Below are positions 44,531 through 55,867 of a DNA stretch of 64,000 nt, piece by piece. The translations under genes were made by a program, and so were the position numbers. The notes beneath the pieces were generated by a model. It ran no database searches and was not told where the DNA came from. It was given only the letters and a program-made list of their open reading frames with translations. The stretch's first letter is position 1; the number at the start of each line of letters is the position of its first letter. The DNA is from Paraescarpia echinospica. Lineage: Eukaryota; Annelida; Polychaeta; Sabellida; Siboglinidae. The stretch lies in assembly GCA_020002185.1 (NCBI GenBank), contig CM034535.1, positions 63,862,841 through 63,926,840 of the forward strand, read 5' to 3'.

Positions 44531-47170
44531 AACACACACTGTTTCAATGTGTACAATCGACTCTTACTTAACAGAGCTCGTTCTGAAATAAAACAGATCT
44601 TGCGCCCAAATTAAAACGGCTTCAGACCCATACAGTACAATTTGAACCAATGTGTGTATGAAGTTGAAGAAAATGATATATAAGGTATGTGACATTTTGA
44701 TTAACTGGACATTTTTATTTAAAAGATGGATGATCTTGGAATGCAACTTTAAGAACCTTTGACTCATTAGATATAAAACAGGTGTTTTGAAAACACCACT
44801 GCAGTTGTTATCACTCCAGAAGGTGAATTTATACAGTTTGAGATTAATGCAAGACTTCGTTAAGTAGACCCGCTCACATATTCATTGTCTTGGAACCTGA
44901 AGAACTGCAATCAGTGGATGGTTAATGACCCTAATAGAAAACGTCGTCCGATCATGACTCTGAGATATACCATTGAGAGCGACACCGGTCTCATTGGGAC
45001 TTGTTTTGCTGAGTCAACGTCAGACTGAAAAACATGGGAATACCTCATTGTGTCATCAAGTTAAATGGAGGTCAATAAATAGGTAAACGGGGGAGTGAGT
45101 GAGTTATTAGGTAAGTAGGTAGGTAAGTAATACTTAGAAAATAAGCAAGTAACAAAAATGTATGTTGTTGACACAGACCCAACACAATGATGTTATGCTA
45201 AAACAACATGTATAGTCAACGAGCAACGTTTCTTTGCGGAAAAATACTTCCGACGGCGCCAGTCTGATGCTACAATATAGTAAACTATTTTGATCGAACT
45301 ATATAGCTGTAATGAGTGTGACTACCAGTGGGTTTTGTAAGACTCACGTGCCATTGTAGTGAGAACTGTTTACATCAATGGGTGACGGTAAAAGCGATTC
45401 TTTGATAATTTTAAGATCTTTGTAATGCACGCAATTATTAAATAATCCTGCTATCATGATTATTTCGTGTAATTATAGGCCTTTATTTCATTAGAATTGT
45501 GTTTTATTAATCACTAATGACCCTGACAATATATCGAAAAAATAACTGCGCGTACGCGGAGTTTCCACTTTGGCCCCACCTTCGCGATTCGTATAAGGCA
45601 TGCTCATGAATATTCGGGACTGTCCGTCAGATTTCGATTAGCTACGCCGAGTTAATAGATGCAAGAAATACGTCATCAACATGTGTGTATTTGGATTAGC
45701 CACCGCCATGAGAATTAGTCGTGACCAATACAATTATCAAGAAAAGAAGGAAAAATTTGGAATAAACGGAGAATGAACATAGCGACAGTTCATGACAGAC
45801 GGATTCATTTAATACAAAAAACACCACCTCTCTATGTACGAAGCCGCCGATGGCGACGTCGATGTCATATTTAATGTTTGGCATATTGTTTTGTTGGAAT
45901 ATAAAAACTATGGTACTATCATGTTCCTTTTTACTAGGTACATTTGGCTGTACAATTTGAAGTTAAGTTATAATGAAACGTTTAAATTACAGAAACTTAC
46001 TGAAGCCGAGACACATTCAATAATGAAATAATATTTTATTTGCACCATAAATCCAGCAGCTATTTCAATAAGCAGTATTAACACACACGAAGTAATTTAC
46101 CATAACAAAACAGCAGAGGTGGTTATGTACTTTCCTATCTACATAAGCTTTAATTTCAGTTTTAAAAATGTAGATCATAATAACATTATTGTTGAGAAAA
46201 TATTAAACTATACTGCATCAGTGTAAAAAATGTGTTTTATTTTCTACTGGGAGTACAATAATTATTTGTTTTGCCCATCATTTAGAGTAAAGTATATTGA
46301 ATTTGTTTCTGTCGAACTCCCATTTCGATGACAAATGAAATGGCCATTGTATGATGGAAATAAAGGTATAAATTACAAAACTTTAAACGTAACGCATATT
46401 TAAAAAAACTTGTTTCAGTCATCATTGGTGTATTTAGCTCACGAAAATCCCTAAAACATTTTGAATGTTGTGGAACATTTATTTTTTGTATGAATTTTCA
46501 AAATTATTGTAAAAGCAACTTTGTCGACACCTTTTTATACACTACTCCCCGTATAGTTCACTTAACACAAACTTGTTTCAATTTTTTTTTAAGAATATGC
46601 TGTAGAACACAATCCAAACACGATGAGCATAAGAAAGCATCAATTGTATTATGTACTCCTACTTTGCAACATAACGACGGGATGATGTGCATTTGGATGC
46701 ACAAATCGATCGATTGCACAAATCCATTTGAAACATGTACTGATGTACATATTCCCAGCAGAAGCCACATGGAACTAAATGTGGCAGAACAAAGTCAGAC
46801 ATCTTCTTCACTACTGTGTCAGTTAACATAATGTTCTGTTAATAACACTGCTATGCATTTTGATACAGAAAGCTGTTAAATGCACACATCCATTTGAAAC
46901 AACTTCCCAATTTCCAATGTTCCTGTAAATAAACAAAGTTGAATTTAGGAAACTGAGCCTAAATATGAGTTAACTAACTCAACACTGTGCAGATTAATTC
47001 AGTTTAGATAGTGGATTGTGGAACTTATCACCAATGTACAGCTGGCTAAATGTAAAAGAAATACAAGAGAACCTTGTTGTGTTGATTCAGTCAGACTAAA
47101 ATCCCAATCCATTACGTTGGCCAACTTTTAATAAGCTTCTACATAATTACCTGTATACATTGGTCATATA
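44531..47170. other. Intergenic, no gene recognised
   Basis: AT-rich. A short GTAAGTAGGTAGGTAAGTAA tract near 45112-45131. A 113-codon frame at 46490-46831 has no recognisable motif. Confidence 0.4.
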
Positions 47171-47354
47171 CAGTGCACTCCAGATAACTCGAACTCATAT
47201 CAACGAATTTTCGCTAAGTTAAGTCAATCTTTTCCTCGGTCCAGGGCAAAGGTCCCAATAAGGGGACCTTCTGATAACTTTCTAATTATCAGACGTTCCA
47301 CTTATCAGTATTGTCATGGGTCCCTGGAGGTTCGACCTTATCCAGAGTGCACTG
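47171..47354. mobile_element. Tc1/mariner-pogo-type MITE, 184 bp
   Basis: The ends CAGTGCACTCCAGATAACTC and, reverse-complemented, CAGTGCACTCTGGATAAGGT form inverted repeats continuing into CGAAC. The element is flanked by TA on both sides (47169-47170 and 47355-47356), the target-site duplication of this superfamily. The CAGT...GATAA.TCGAAC pattern resembles pogo/Tigger ends. No coding capacity; non-autonomous. Confidence 0.88.
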
Positions 47355-49479
47355 TATATTTTCTTTTATTCTTGCTCTAATAATTATTGTTGTATATAAT
47401 TATGCATATGGGCCATTCTCGTGAAAAATGTACAGTAACGGTAAAGAACATGTCAAAAATAAATGTTTAATTTGTTTTAGCGAGTACTATAATTATCAAA
47501 TGTGCTATTCACATGAAGCAGCGCAACTTGATCTGATCTATTATTATATATTTTTAATGTATTCAAGGATAAAAGCTTACGTATACTAGAGTGGAGATAT
47601 GCTGGTGTCCAAAATTCATACATCGCAAAATTCCGTGGCAACACAAGAGTGTGCATTTTTTTAACAAACCTAAAACGTTTACACTGAGTGATGACATGCC
47701 AGCCAGGGTTACTAACAACCGTAGACGTATCATTAAAAACAGTCTGTGAACATACGAATGTCACATTTTCATGTTTCGGTTCAAATAAGTGGGGAACGGG
47801 GACTTTTCAAAAACGGCTGACTGGAATTTGGAAAGGCAATACCCGCAGACACACATACCCAAATCCCAGATTTAGGCAAACAAATTACATCCACGATCAG
47901 TTTAATCCTTTTGTTATGGTTGCATATACTGATATTTTAGTGTGCATTTTTGTTCACTGCATGTCAAATACTGGACAATGTAGTTTTACTAACTGGAAAG
48001 GCGAAACCCTTGCCTAAGGCCCGGGTAGGTTAGTTAATGTAGTACATGCTCGACAGACTCAGCTGGCACCGACAGCAGCCGTCTGCGTCGGCGGACGTTA
48101 CAATTCTATTTAATCGAAACGTTACTCAGCTGACGACATTGGGAAGCAGGATAAATAAACAATGCACGCGCTTCTTACACTTATAAAAAATAGCTGTCAG
48201 TAGACATATGTCTACATATTGCTTATTTACAATGCCATTGCTTGAATCAACTAACCACGGAATCAGTCCTGTTAGCTGTGTGTGTGACGTCAACGGTCTT
48301 TGTGTGGTTCACTGCGCTGTATGAGTATTCTTTATACTCGGGCTGCAGAATTAATCATCCACGTGGCAGCAAGCTCACAATTATTCGCGTAAACACAATT
48401 ATTTATCGGCTTTTTGCGCAGATAACACCCAAATTATGCATTAACATGCAAGACATAAGTAGCAAAGAAAGTATTTATGGGAAATTATCACGTTTTGATG
48501 CAGTATAGCTTATAAATATTCGCTTTAATATAAGGCTCTCCATCGGCGAGACCGCTGATTGGCTGCCTAATGGTGCAACGGGATGTCAATCGAGGTCAAA
48601 GTTTCCAGAAGTTTACTTGTTCTTTTCCTTTACCACCTCCGTGATTCTACGTACGTCATTGCTCAAAAAAATAATCTCGCTGGCGACAGTTACGACTCGT
48701 TTGCTAATAAAGACAATATATTCGTCATTTCGTCACGCCAAGTCGCCTGAATGGTATTTACTCGACAATTTAGCCCGATTCCTTTGATGAGTCTACCACG
48801 GTAATGTGCATGTTATGACAGCAGGAAGAGATTGTAAAAGTGTCGTTCATTGCTCAGGTGTCGTTAGTCTCACATGAGTAGTTAATCCCACAAATGTTGC
48901 TGTCTCCAAAGACGACGGGCGGGTTCAAGTCAGCTGTCAGGTAAGTACAAGATAAATGTACTAAGTACAATATAACGGTCATAACGTCTCTGAAGTAGCG
49001 CATCAGAGGCCGGTTTCATGACGCCTACGTATAGTAATGAAATTCGGTTTACTTATTACACTGGACAACAGCACAAACTTTTCGTGTGCTGTTAAGGGAA
49101 ATGCATGTGTTATTGACTAAATCTTGGCCGCTGATTCCAAATCTGAAGTCAGAATTTATGGTTGTATACCGCCACTTTGTACATCTAATAACAGTGCTTA
49201 GTAATTACTTTCACGTCATATGTAGATAACAATTGATGATTGATGTCCAAGTGCGTGATGTGTAGTACACAAATGAAGAACATAAAGAAGTTCGAGAAAC
49301 AAAATCTAATACAAAAATTACAACATGCTAACCTAATTTCAATATTTCAGCGTAGGGTGCCTACGTTCAGAACTGTTAAATGTCAGACACACTTGCCGTT
49401 GAGCTTGTGCGTGGAATTGGTGTCCCATTGTAGGAATCAGCAGTAAGCACCCATCATGATTGGGTTGAACCAACCTTGG
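47355..49479. other. Intergenic with a candidate first-exon donor
   Basis: GTCAGCTGTCAG|GTAAGTAC at 48929-48948 is a consensus splice donor after a GC-richer stretch (48540-48940) and could end a 5'-UTR exon of a plus-strand gene. No coding exon was identified downstream. The rest shows nothing recognisable. Confidence 0.25.
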
Positions 49480-50150
49480 TGCCCAGTTTCGGAAATGTTT
49501 TACGCCTACTCGTTGCTTACCTCATCCAGATTGGAAAGAAATCAAGATGAAAATGCAAGAAGTGCATTTTAAGATACATCCTACAGCCCTTTCGCTGATA
49601 TTCCTTTAGCTTGGTGCCCACTAATTTGAGCATACTGTTCAGCTCTATGGTTCCCAAGAAAGTTTTGCACAACTAATACAAATGCGTCCCATGCTGCAAA
49701 CTCAAGTGGTTTCAGCTTATTTTTTGAACTCGTGATCATACATCACTTCTCGGATCTGGTGCTCAACGAAAATGCCTGCTTTGAGTTTAACATCAGGTTT
49801 CTCTGCGCCAACCTTTTATCTGAGATATTCGAAACCACAACCGTCGTGATCTATTGCCTTTACAACGTTTTTTGTAAGGCCTTGTTTGATGTGAAGTGGT
49901 GGAAAGTAAACTTTCTGAAGATTGCTGTTATTACGGCTGTTCCATAATCACAAGAAGCACATGTGGTTTGAATACCCCAGCTGCAGTCCTACGAGGAGAG
50001 AAGTCACATTTAGATCACCACATATGTTCCACTTATGATATGAGTAATTAATCCCACCCAGAATGATTTCCATCGACTCATACCTGCCGATAGCAAGACA
50101 TACAGGAACGGAAGTGACATGACATGACATTTGGGGCACCGCTGACGATT
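49480..50150 (-). pseudogene. Decayed transposon-associated gene of an uncharacterised family
   Basis: Minus strand, several frames. From the 5' side: YHKWNICGDLNVTSLLVGLQ followed by GYSNHMCFL, then LPPLHIKQGLTKNVVKA, VKLKAGIFVEHQIREV, AAWDAFVLVVQNFLGNHRAE and KMHFLH-like and NLDEVSNE-like pieces. I recognise a repetitive invertebrate protein family with blocks CGDLKV...GYTKYPCFLC, PPLHIKLGLMKNFVKA and FFPENLG.VSDEHGERFHQD; it is thought to be mobile-element derived but has no settled function. Stops and frameshifts are frequent. Confidence 0.65.
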
Positions 50151-50302
50151 TGCTGTGTAACACACAACTGACCACACAACTGACCATAAAACTGACCACA
50201 CAACTTCAACTTCCTAGATTGCTGAACATTCTTCAGGATAGTTCATTTCTATGTAAATTTGTTCTTTAAACATATCCAATATGTGAATTTACCTTGTAGA
50301 GG

Positions 50303-50333
50303 CTTCGCGATGTGACACACCAACTTCATCAGT
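50303..50333 (-). ncRNA. Hammerhead-like motif, left arm, degraded
   Basis: Minus strand: CTGATGA, then AGTTGGTGTGTCACATCG, then CGAAG where GAAA would be expected. It is the inverted counterpart of the right-arm motif with the second conserved box damaged. Confidence 0.35.
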
Positions 50334-50479
50334 ACATGTGACCTATGACGTCATCGTACATGTTAGATAATTCGTAATTCCCCCCGTCTCGATTGCTTTG
50401 TCTTGGCCTTTCTGACCCATGCATCGCGCATGTCACCGAGAGTACGCATGAGAAAACAAAATGGCGACATCAACAGAAT

Positions 50480-51463
50480 ATTCCGCGCCTAGAAGGGAAG
50501 AGAGACAGAATTACAGAAGTGGTTCTGACCGAAAAACAGCTGGAAAAGTCGGTGATAAAATACAGAGCGAGGAGAGGGTACACCATTCTCAGGTGCCTGC
50601 TGGTACACCCTAAGGACAAAGTGGAGCCAGACAAACACGGCGAACTAGTGTACCAAATACCATGCAAGAAGTGTGGTGCTGAATATATCGGGGAGACGGG
50701 AAGACTATTCAAAACGAGACTTGAGGAAAATAGAAAGGATGTTGACAACACTAGGAAAGAGAAATACCCAAGGGGCGAGAAAAAGATCAATGTCAACCAT
50801 TAAAAATTCCACCCTCACAGACTGTATGTCTAGCATAACGGACACTTGTTATGCCTTGATTGGGTTCAGTTTTATTAGGTTTTTACATTTCGGTAATCTT
50901 ACAAATACCTCGCCGGTTGATCCACGCCGGATTGGTCCCACTGAGCTAGTTTCTCTAGGTGTATCTAATCGAATCGATATAATGACAATCTCGATAATTA
51001 CAATCTCGATAATTGTGATCTCGATACATCTCCCCTTCTAAGGCGATGACATCTACAGAGACTATGCTGAAACCAAAACACACATGAGTGGTTTGTCAAA
51101 TTGTTCAAAACGAGACTTAAGGAACATAGAAAGGATGTCGACAAGGAGCGAGAAAAAGAAAAAAGGGCAATGTCAACCATTAACAATTCCACCCTCACAG
51201 ACCACACAACAGCACGTAATCATATTATAGACTGGGAGGGAGCGACAATAGTAGACAAGGAAGCCAACACAAGAACGCGACAAATACAAATAAAGAAGCC
51301 ATATGGATCAGAAAGGCCAGTACACCGATCAATCGAGACGAGGGGAATTACGAACTATCCCACATGTTCGATGACGTCATACGTCACTTGTACTGACGAA
51401 GTTGATGTGTCACATCGACGAAAGCTTGTACATGATGTAAATTCACGTATTGGAAATGTTTAA
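50480..51463 (+). pseudogene. GIY-YIG endonuclease of a Penelope-like element, interrupted
   Basis: The open stretch to 50803 contains GYTILRCLLVHPKDKVEPDK and the conserved ELVYQIPCKKCGAEYIGETG, then RLFKTRLEENRKDVD. These are the GIY-YIG features: Y-x-I at the start, Y-I-G-x-T, and an Arg one turn later. After about 50821 come 280 bp of unrelated sequence. The segment TTCAAAACGAGACTT...CCACCCTCACAGAC is then repeated (50708-50821 versus 51104-51204), and coding resumes with STLTDHTTARNHIIDWEGAT. In this family the nuclease nicks the target site. The interruption makes it inactive. Confidence 0.75.
51388..51432 (+). ncRNA. Hammerhead-ribozyme-like motif, right arm
   Basis: The core CTGACGA (51393-51399), a stem GTTGATGTG / CACATCGAC, and GAAA (51420-51423). 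The flanks TACGTCA..GTA and TACATGATGTA can pair as stem I. Deviations: one extra A between the core and stem II, and a very short stem III with G where the cleavage-site H17 is expected. It may be inactive. Penelope-like hammerheads also have short stem III, which fits the host element. Confidence 0.45.
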
Positions 51464-51480
51464 AAGAAATAATTTGCATA

Positions 51481-52397
51481 ACTTCAACTTCCGTTTCTTG
51501 TCTGTCGTCCGGATGTCTCAATGGGGATGAGTGGCTTGCTTGATTCTGGATAAACTATCTAGAGTAATAATCTATGATTACAGATAGCGTTAGTCGTAGT
51601 ACTAATAATTAATGTTGTAGTCATAAAGGTATGGATGTAGTTGTTATCCCCGAAACAGTTAGTTTCAGGAAACAGTAACAGGAAAATACACTGGATAATA
51701 AAAACAAACTTAAATAATATTTTCGGTATGTCATATTGATGCAATATGTTTAGAAACATTATTTTCTTAGTAAACCTTTTTACATAACACATATGCTCAC
51801 GCACACAAAATGATATGGCTATGTCAAGTGGAAAGATATGCCATACATTGATAGTTCAACTAATTGTTATATTAAGTATTCTGTAATGCAATTCCTAATA
51901 TAATGCAATGTTGCAGTTTCCATTAATAACGTATTGTAAATGACATATGATAACATCTTTATGGATGTACATCAACAGCTAAGTTACACCTAACCTTTCG
52001 AACAATGATTGCAAGTACGGACAGTCTCTGCGATACCAAAACTAGTCGTTTACGAAAACAATTACGGCTGACGTTGGCCATCACTGTCATTCCGATGCAC
52101 CAGTGTAGAGTAGTTTCTCAATACAACGCTCAATAAGATGTATTTTGAAAACAGATTAGCTTGTGCACAGGATACGATATAAGCATCAGAAATATTTTGC
52201 TTCAAACGTAGAATGAATACAACTTGTTAACGTAGTAACGAATTTATGTTGTCATGTGTGTGATCTCCAACGTTTTATTTGCAGATAAAAATGAACAACA
52301 GTGACTCTTCAAGCAGATTTATGTTTGTTTTAATGTATTATACTTATTAATACGATGATACACAGCATCAACACAATGATTTGTTTTTGAAATACGA
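51481..52397. other. Intergenic upstream of the GPCR pseudogene
   Basis: AT-rich. An acceptor-like TTTATTTGCAG ends at 52284 and an ATG follows at 52291 in a different context from the GPCR frame. No gene recognised. Confidence 0.35.
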
Positions 52398-52868
52398 GTG
52401 ACTGGAACAGTGAACACAACAGAGAGCGACAGAATGGCGAACGCACGAATGCCGAATACGTATACAAAGATTGCGTATGGTTCGATTTCTGCTCTTGGTA
52501 TTCTCGGAAATCTGAACGTTATCGTCGTCATTTCAAAGAGAATATCGATACACAAAACGGATACTAACATTTTGATATAAAACCAGAGTTGTATCGACTT
52601 CGTGAAGTCATGCTGTATCATGATGACAACGACAGCAAGAACGCCTGTGGGAAAATTGTCTGAAACTGTGGGAGATATCTAGTGTATATCCTGGCTGAGT
52701 GATATGTCGACGTGGACCTTACTAATATCGTTATTGTACAGACACATCTTTTTGAGAATCGAACGTTAGGTTGCAATTCTGTATCCAATACACCACCACA
52801 GCCCCTTTTCGAGGACAACAGTTCTTGCATTGGCTATCGCCGCGTGGTTTGTTGGATTCACAATTAAT
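52398..52868 (+). pseudogene. GPCR pseudogene (paralogue of GPCR 1), truncated
   Basis: Collinear with GPCR 1 from the N-terminal tail to TM4 without frameshift: ALGILGNLNVIVVISK (TM1), NQSCIDFVKSC (TM2), VGDI then CISWLSD (TM3 start), IER then VAILYPIHHHSPFSRTTVLA and AIAAWFVGF (TM4). Three in-frame stops: TAA at 52578-52580, where GPCR 1 has the Leu before NQS; TAG at 52680-52682, at the Tyr before the TM3 Cys; TAG at 52767-52769, at the Tyr of ERY. Similarity ends near 52868, so TM5-TM7 are absent. It is closer to GPCR 1 than to the receptor at 55868-56890. Not functional. Confidence 0.92.
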
Positions 52869-54579
52869 GTAGACCACACGTACATGTGACAGGCCACAAC
52901 GAAGCGGGTATTAAGTTGCACAGGCCTATTGTGCGAACTTATATATTAAACAACAACATATCATATGAATCAAAATGATCCGTTTCTCAAAATGTTACTT
53001 TATATGCATTTGTTTACAAAAAAACCCGTACGAATGTCAATAACATATTTGTACTTATAAACATACACATTTTTCTTTCATAGAGTTTCTCAAAATGAAA
53101 TAAAATTATTTTAGGGTGATTTTCGATCTATTTTAATTGTGTTTAAAAGCATTTAAATATCAATAAACATCAATTATTTATGGTCTGGACTATTGTTTAA
53201 TGTGTCACGCATTGTATGAGATAAAGGTGTTAGTTTATCTTCAAAACGGTTATTATTATTTTTTAAATCAAAACAAACACGTCATAGGCACCTTTACCAC
53301 CTTAATGTCTGATATGTTACTTTAAGGTCATCTTTCGTGTGTACTCGTTCAGAATGTATAATCTACTTTCAATGCGAATTGTTGTGGTCTATGGCTACTT
53401 TAATATGTGATAATCGCACTTTATTATAAATACACAGTTTCGTTTTATCATGCGAGAATCATAGCCATGATATTTAACAGGGTGATATAAGTCGTGCAGC
53501 CATTATAATGTAAACACACCACGCTGGTTTTTTGGGGAAAGATGCAACCAATTATCAGTGCACGACATCTAGCATGGAGCGAACATTTGTCTGTGATCGT
53601 TTATTTGTTTTCCATCAACATGTTTTCTGTGAATAGTTGCGTCGACATTTCCTGCCAGTTGTCCTTACTGTACAGGCCACTCTGGCTCTTCAGACTTATA
53701 AAATGTGTCCTTTATAGACAGGTGTCCGCCTACGAGTGTCTAACGGTATATATTTTGTATGTCTACGTAATATAAATTGCATAAAAAATAATGTATTCCA
53801 TGTTTAGCATACTACGTTTAAGAGAATCGTTTGAAGTCATTCCTCTGTAACAAGACCCGGATGTCTGACGTTTTGATTTACACATTATATTTAACATGTT
53901 TCCGACTTTCGCGGAATCGCACACCTCTTTGGAACCAACTACTATACGATACACATTTATGTCAGGCGACACGAAGAAGGAACTGAAGACGTCTCCATAA
54001 CACTGAAGGAAAGGTCCGCTGTTCGTCGATCCACGTACATCTTCATGTCCAACAACCGGTCTGCCTACAACGTGGATTGAACTAAAAGCCCGCTTATACA
54101 ACTATGACTCTATTATTATATATTACATACCACGAAGAAATCTATTTGAAATGCATTAATCCAAATCAGCGTCGCCAATAAATATAACTGCTACGCTCCG
54201 TATGCAGCTGTTTAATACTTTATTGAAGCATATATGTTTCGTTTATGACATACACATGGTATTCGTCGTCTCAATATAACAAAATAATCTTCCACATGAA
54301 GTCTCACGAGACGCGTGTGCATCATGAATGTTTGTCTTACCAATAGTATGGGTACGCATGTCATGGTTCCAAATAATTACAAAATTGGCTTCGAAAACGT
54401 ATTGGAACATCGGTTGGATGTCCAATATTAATTTACTCAGGTTGTTTAACTGTACTACTAAGTTGTGTTCAGTGCCAGTAATTGCCCACTACAGCTACAT
54501 AAAACATAGGATAATATATAGGAAGGTAAATCTGAGAGACAGGGGGGGGGATAACGAAGGAGTGGGGGGAACAAAACAT
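52869..54579. other. Intergenic, no gene recognised
   Basis: AT-rich to about 53.5 kb. Short frames at 53542-53775 and 53763-54101 show no recognisable domain. Confidence 0.4.
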
Positions 54580-54990
54580 ACTTATATAGAAAAAGAGGCA
54601 GGCATGCAGGCGGGCAGGCTGGCGGGCGGGCGGGTGGGCGGGCGGGCGGGCAGGCAGGCAGACGGACGGACGGACCGACAGACTGCCACGCATACAAACA
54701 GAGGAACATATAGACACAGGGAGAGACAGACCGACATACATACAGACACGCATATAGACTTTACAGACAGATAAACAAACATACATACAGACCGACAGAC
54801 CGACAGACAGACAGACACACAGACACACAGACACATATACACACAGACACACAGACAGAAAGACGGACAGACATATAGACAGACAGACAGACAAACATAC
54901 ATGCATACAGGTAGACAGACATACAGATAAACAAACAGACAGACAGATAGTCAGACAGAGACAGACAGACAGACGCGTATAACTATTCAT
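54580..54990. repeat. Degenerate GGCN / CAGA tetranucleotide tract, ~410 bp
   Basis: GCAGGCAGGC- and GGCGGGCGG-type units grade into ACAGACAGAC-type units. A G9 run lies just before it near 54542. The minus-strand Cys-Leu-Ser-Val frames across it are repeat artefacts. Confidence 0.95.
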
Positions 54991-55867
54991 ACAGATAGAA
55001 ACTGTGCGAGAGAGGTGGAGAGGTAAATAAGCCAGTAACATTGCATTAACTGTCTGGATGGTAACTTAGTCAGGACATCCTGACGAACGTAGCAAGGCAA
55101 CTAAAACAATTTGTGAGTTAACAATACCGATCAACTGGTGAATCAACAAAACAAAGCCAATTCATGAAAGATAAGAACATCAATCCATTTAATGAACGAT
55201 ATCAGCGTCAGTTCATTAGGACGTGCAAACAGTATTAATCAGTTAGTGAAATAACATAATGACACAATCGGTAAATCAGTTGTTAAACCAACAATATTAA
55301 CCATCATCAAGTAGGACAGCACGACACTGCGTAGCATTAATGAATAAACAGTAGTGATTACATATAAGAACACTCGTTTTCACAAATAACTATACACGAA
55401 TGGAAACATTATTTGCTCCTTGTGTTAACGGTAGTATAGTGAGCAGGACACTATGTTAAAACACAAATTAACAATTATCTCAGAAGAGTAGCGTTACACA
55501 GACATATAATAATGTTTTACTGGTGATAAACCTTCCTCGTCCACTTGCCGTCTGTTTTCGAAATGACAATCTGGCTAATACAACATTGCTATACCTTCTG
55601 AGTTACATGAACGAATTAGTGTTATACACATTAACACGTGGTAAATGGCAACAAGTAATTAAAACAACCGTTACATTACAGAATCAAACAGAAGTTCCAA
55701 AGTCTGTTAATTGTCCATAAAATCATCTGCAGGAACAACACATATTACACTCTTACAATACATCTCAGCTCAGCTATTACAACAAACCGATTTTTCTATG
55801 TAGTCACACAACGATGAGTGAATATCTTCCTGCTACGAAAATATTGTCAAACGTCACTGCTAAATCG
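54991..55867. other. Intergenic, 3' side of GPCR 2
   Basis: AT-rich with no recognised gene. It would include the 3' UTR of the minus-strand receptor. Confidence 0.4.

Larger units (their letters stand above)
50251..51480 (+). mobile_element. Penelope-like element remnant with inverted terminal repeats
   Basis: A GIY-YIG-coding core lies between two inverted repeats, 50251-50394 and 51332-51480. Reverse-complemented, the left arm matches the right through GAATTACGAA.TATC, CATGT.CGATGACGTCATA, GTAC TGA.GAAGTTG and GTGTCACATCG, then GTAAATTCAC.TATTGGA. Penelope-like elements are known for terminal repeats in direct or inverted orientation, for GIY-YIG endonucleases and for hammerhead motifs in their repeats, all of which fit. 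The reverse transcriptase is missing. Confidence 0.75.

Noticed and set aside
46490..46831. 113-codon plus-strand frame
   Set aside because: No domain, ordinary AT-rich composition and an equally open antisense frame; treated as chance.
54458..55041. Long Cys-Leu-Ser-Val-rich minus-strand frames up to 190 codons
   Set aside because: All are translations of the CAGA/GGCN tetranucleotide tract in different frames.
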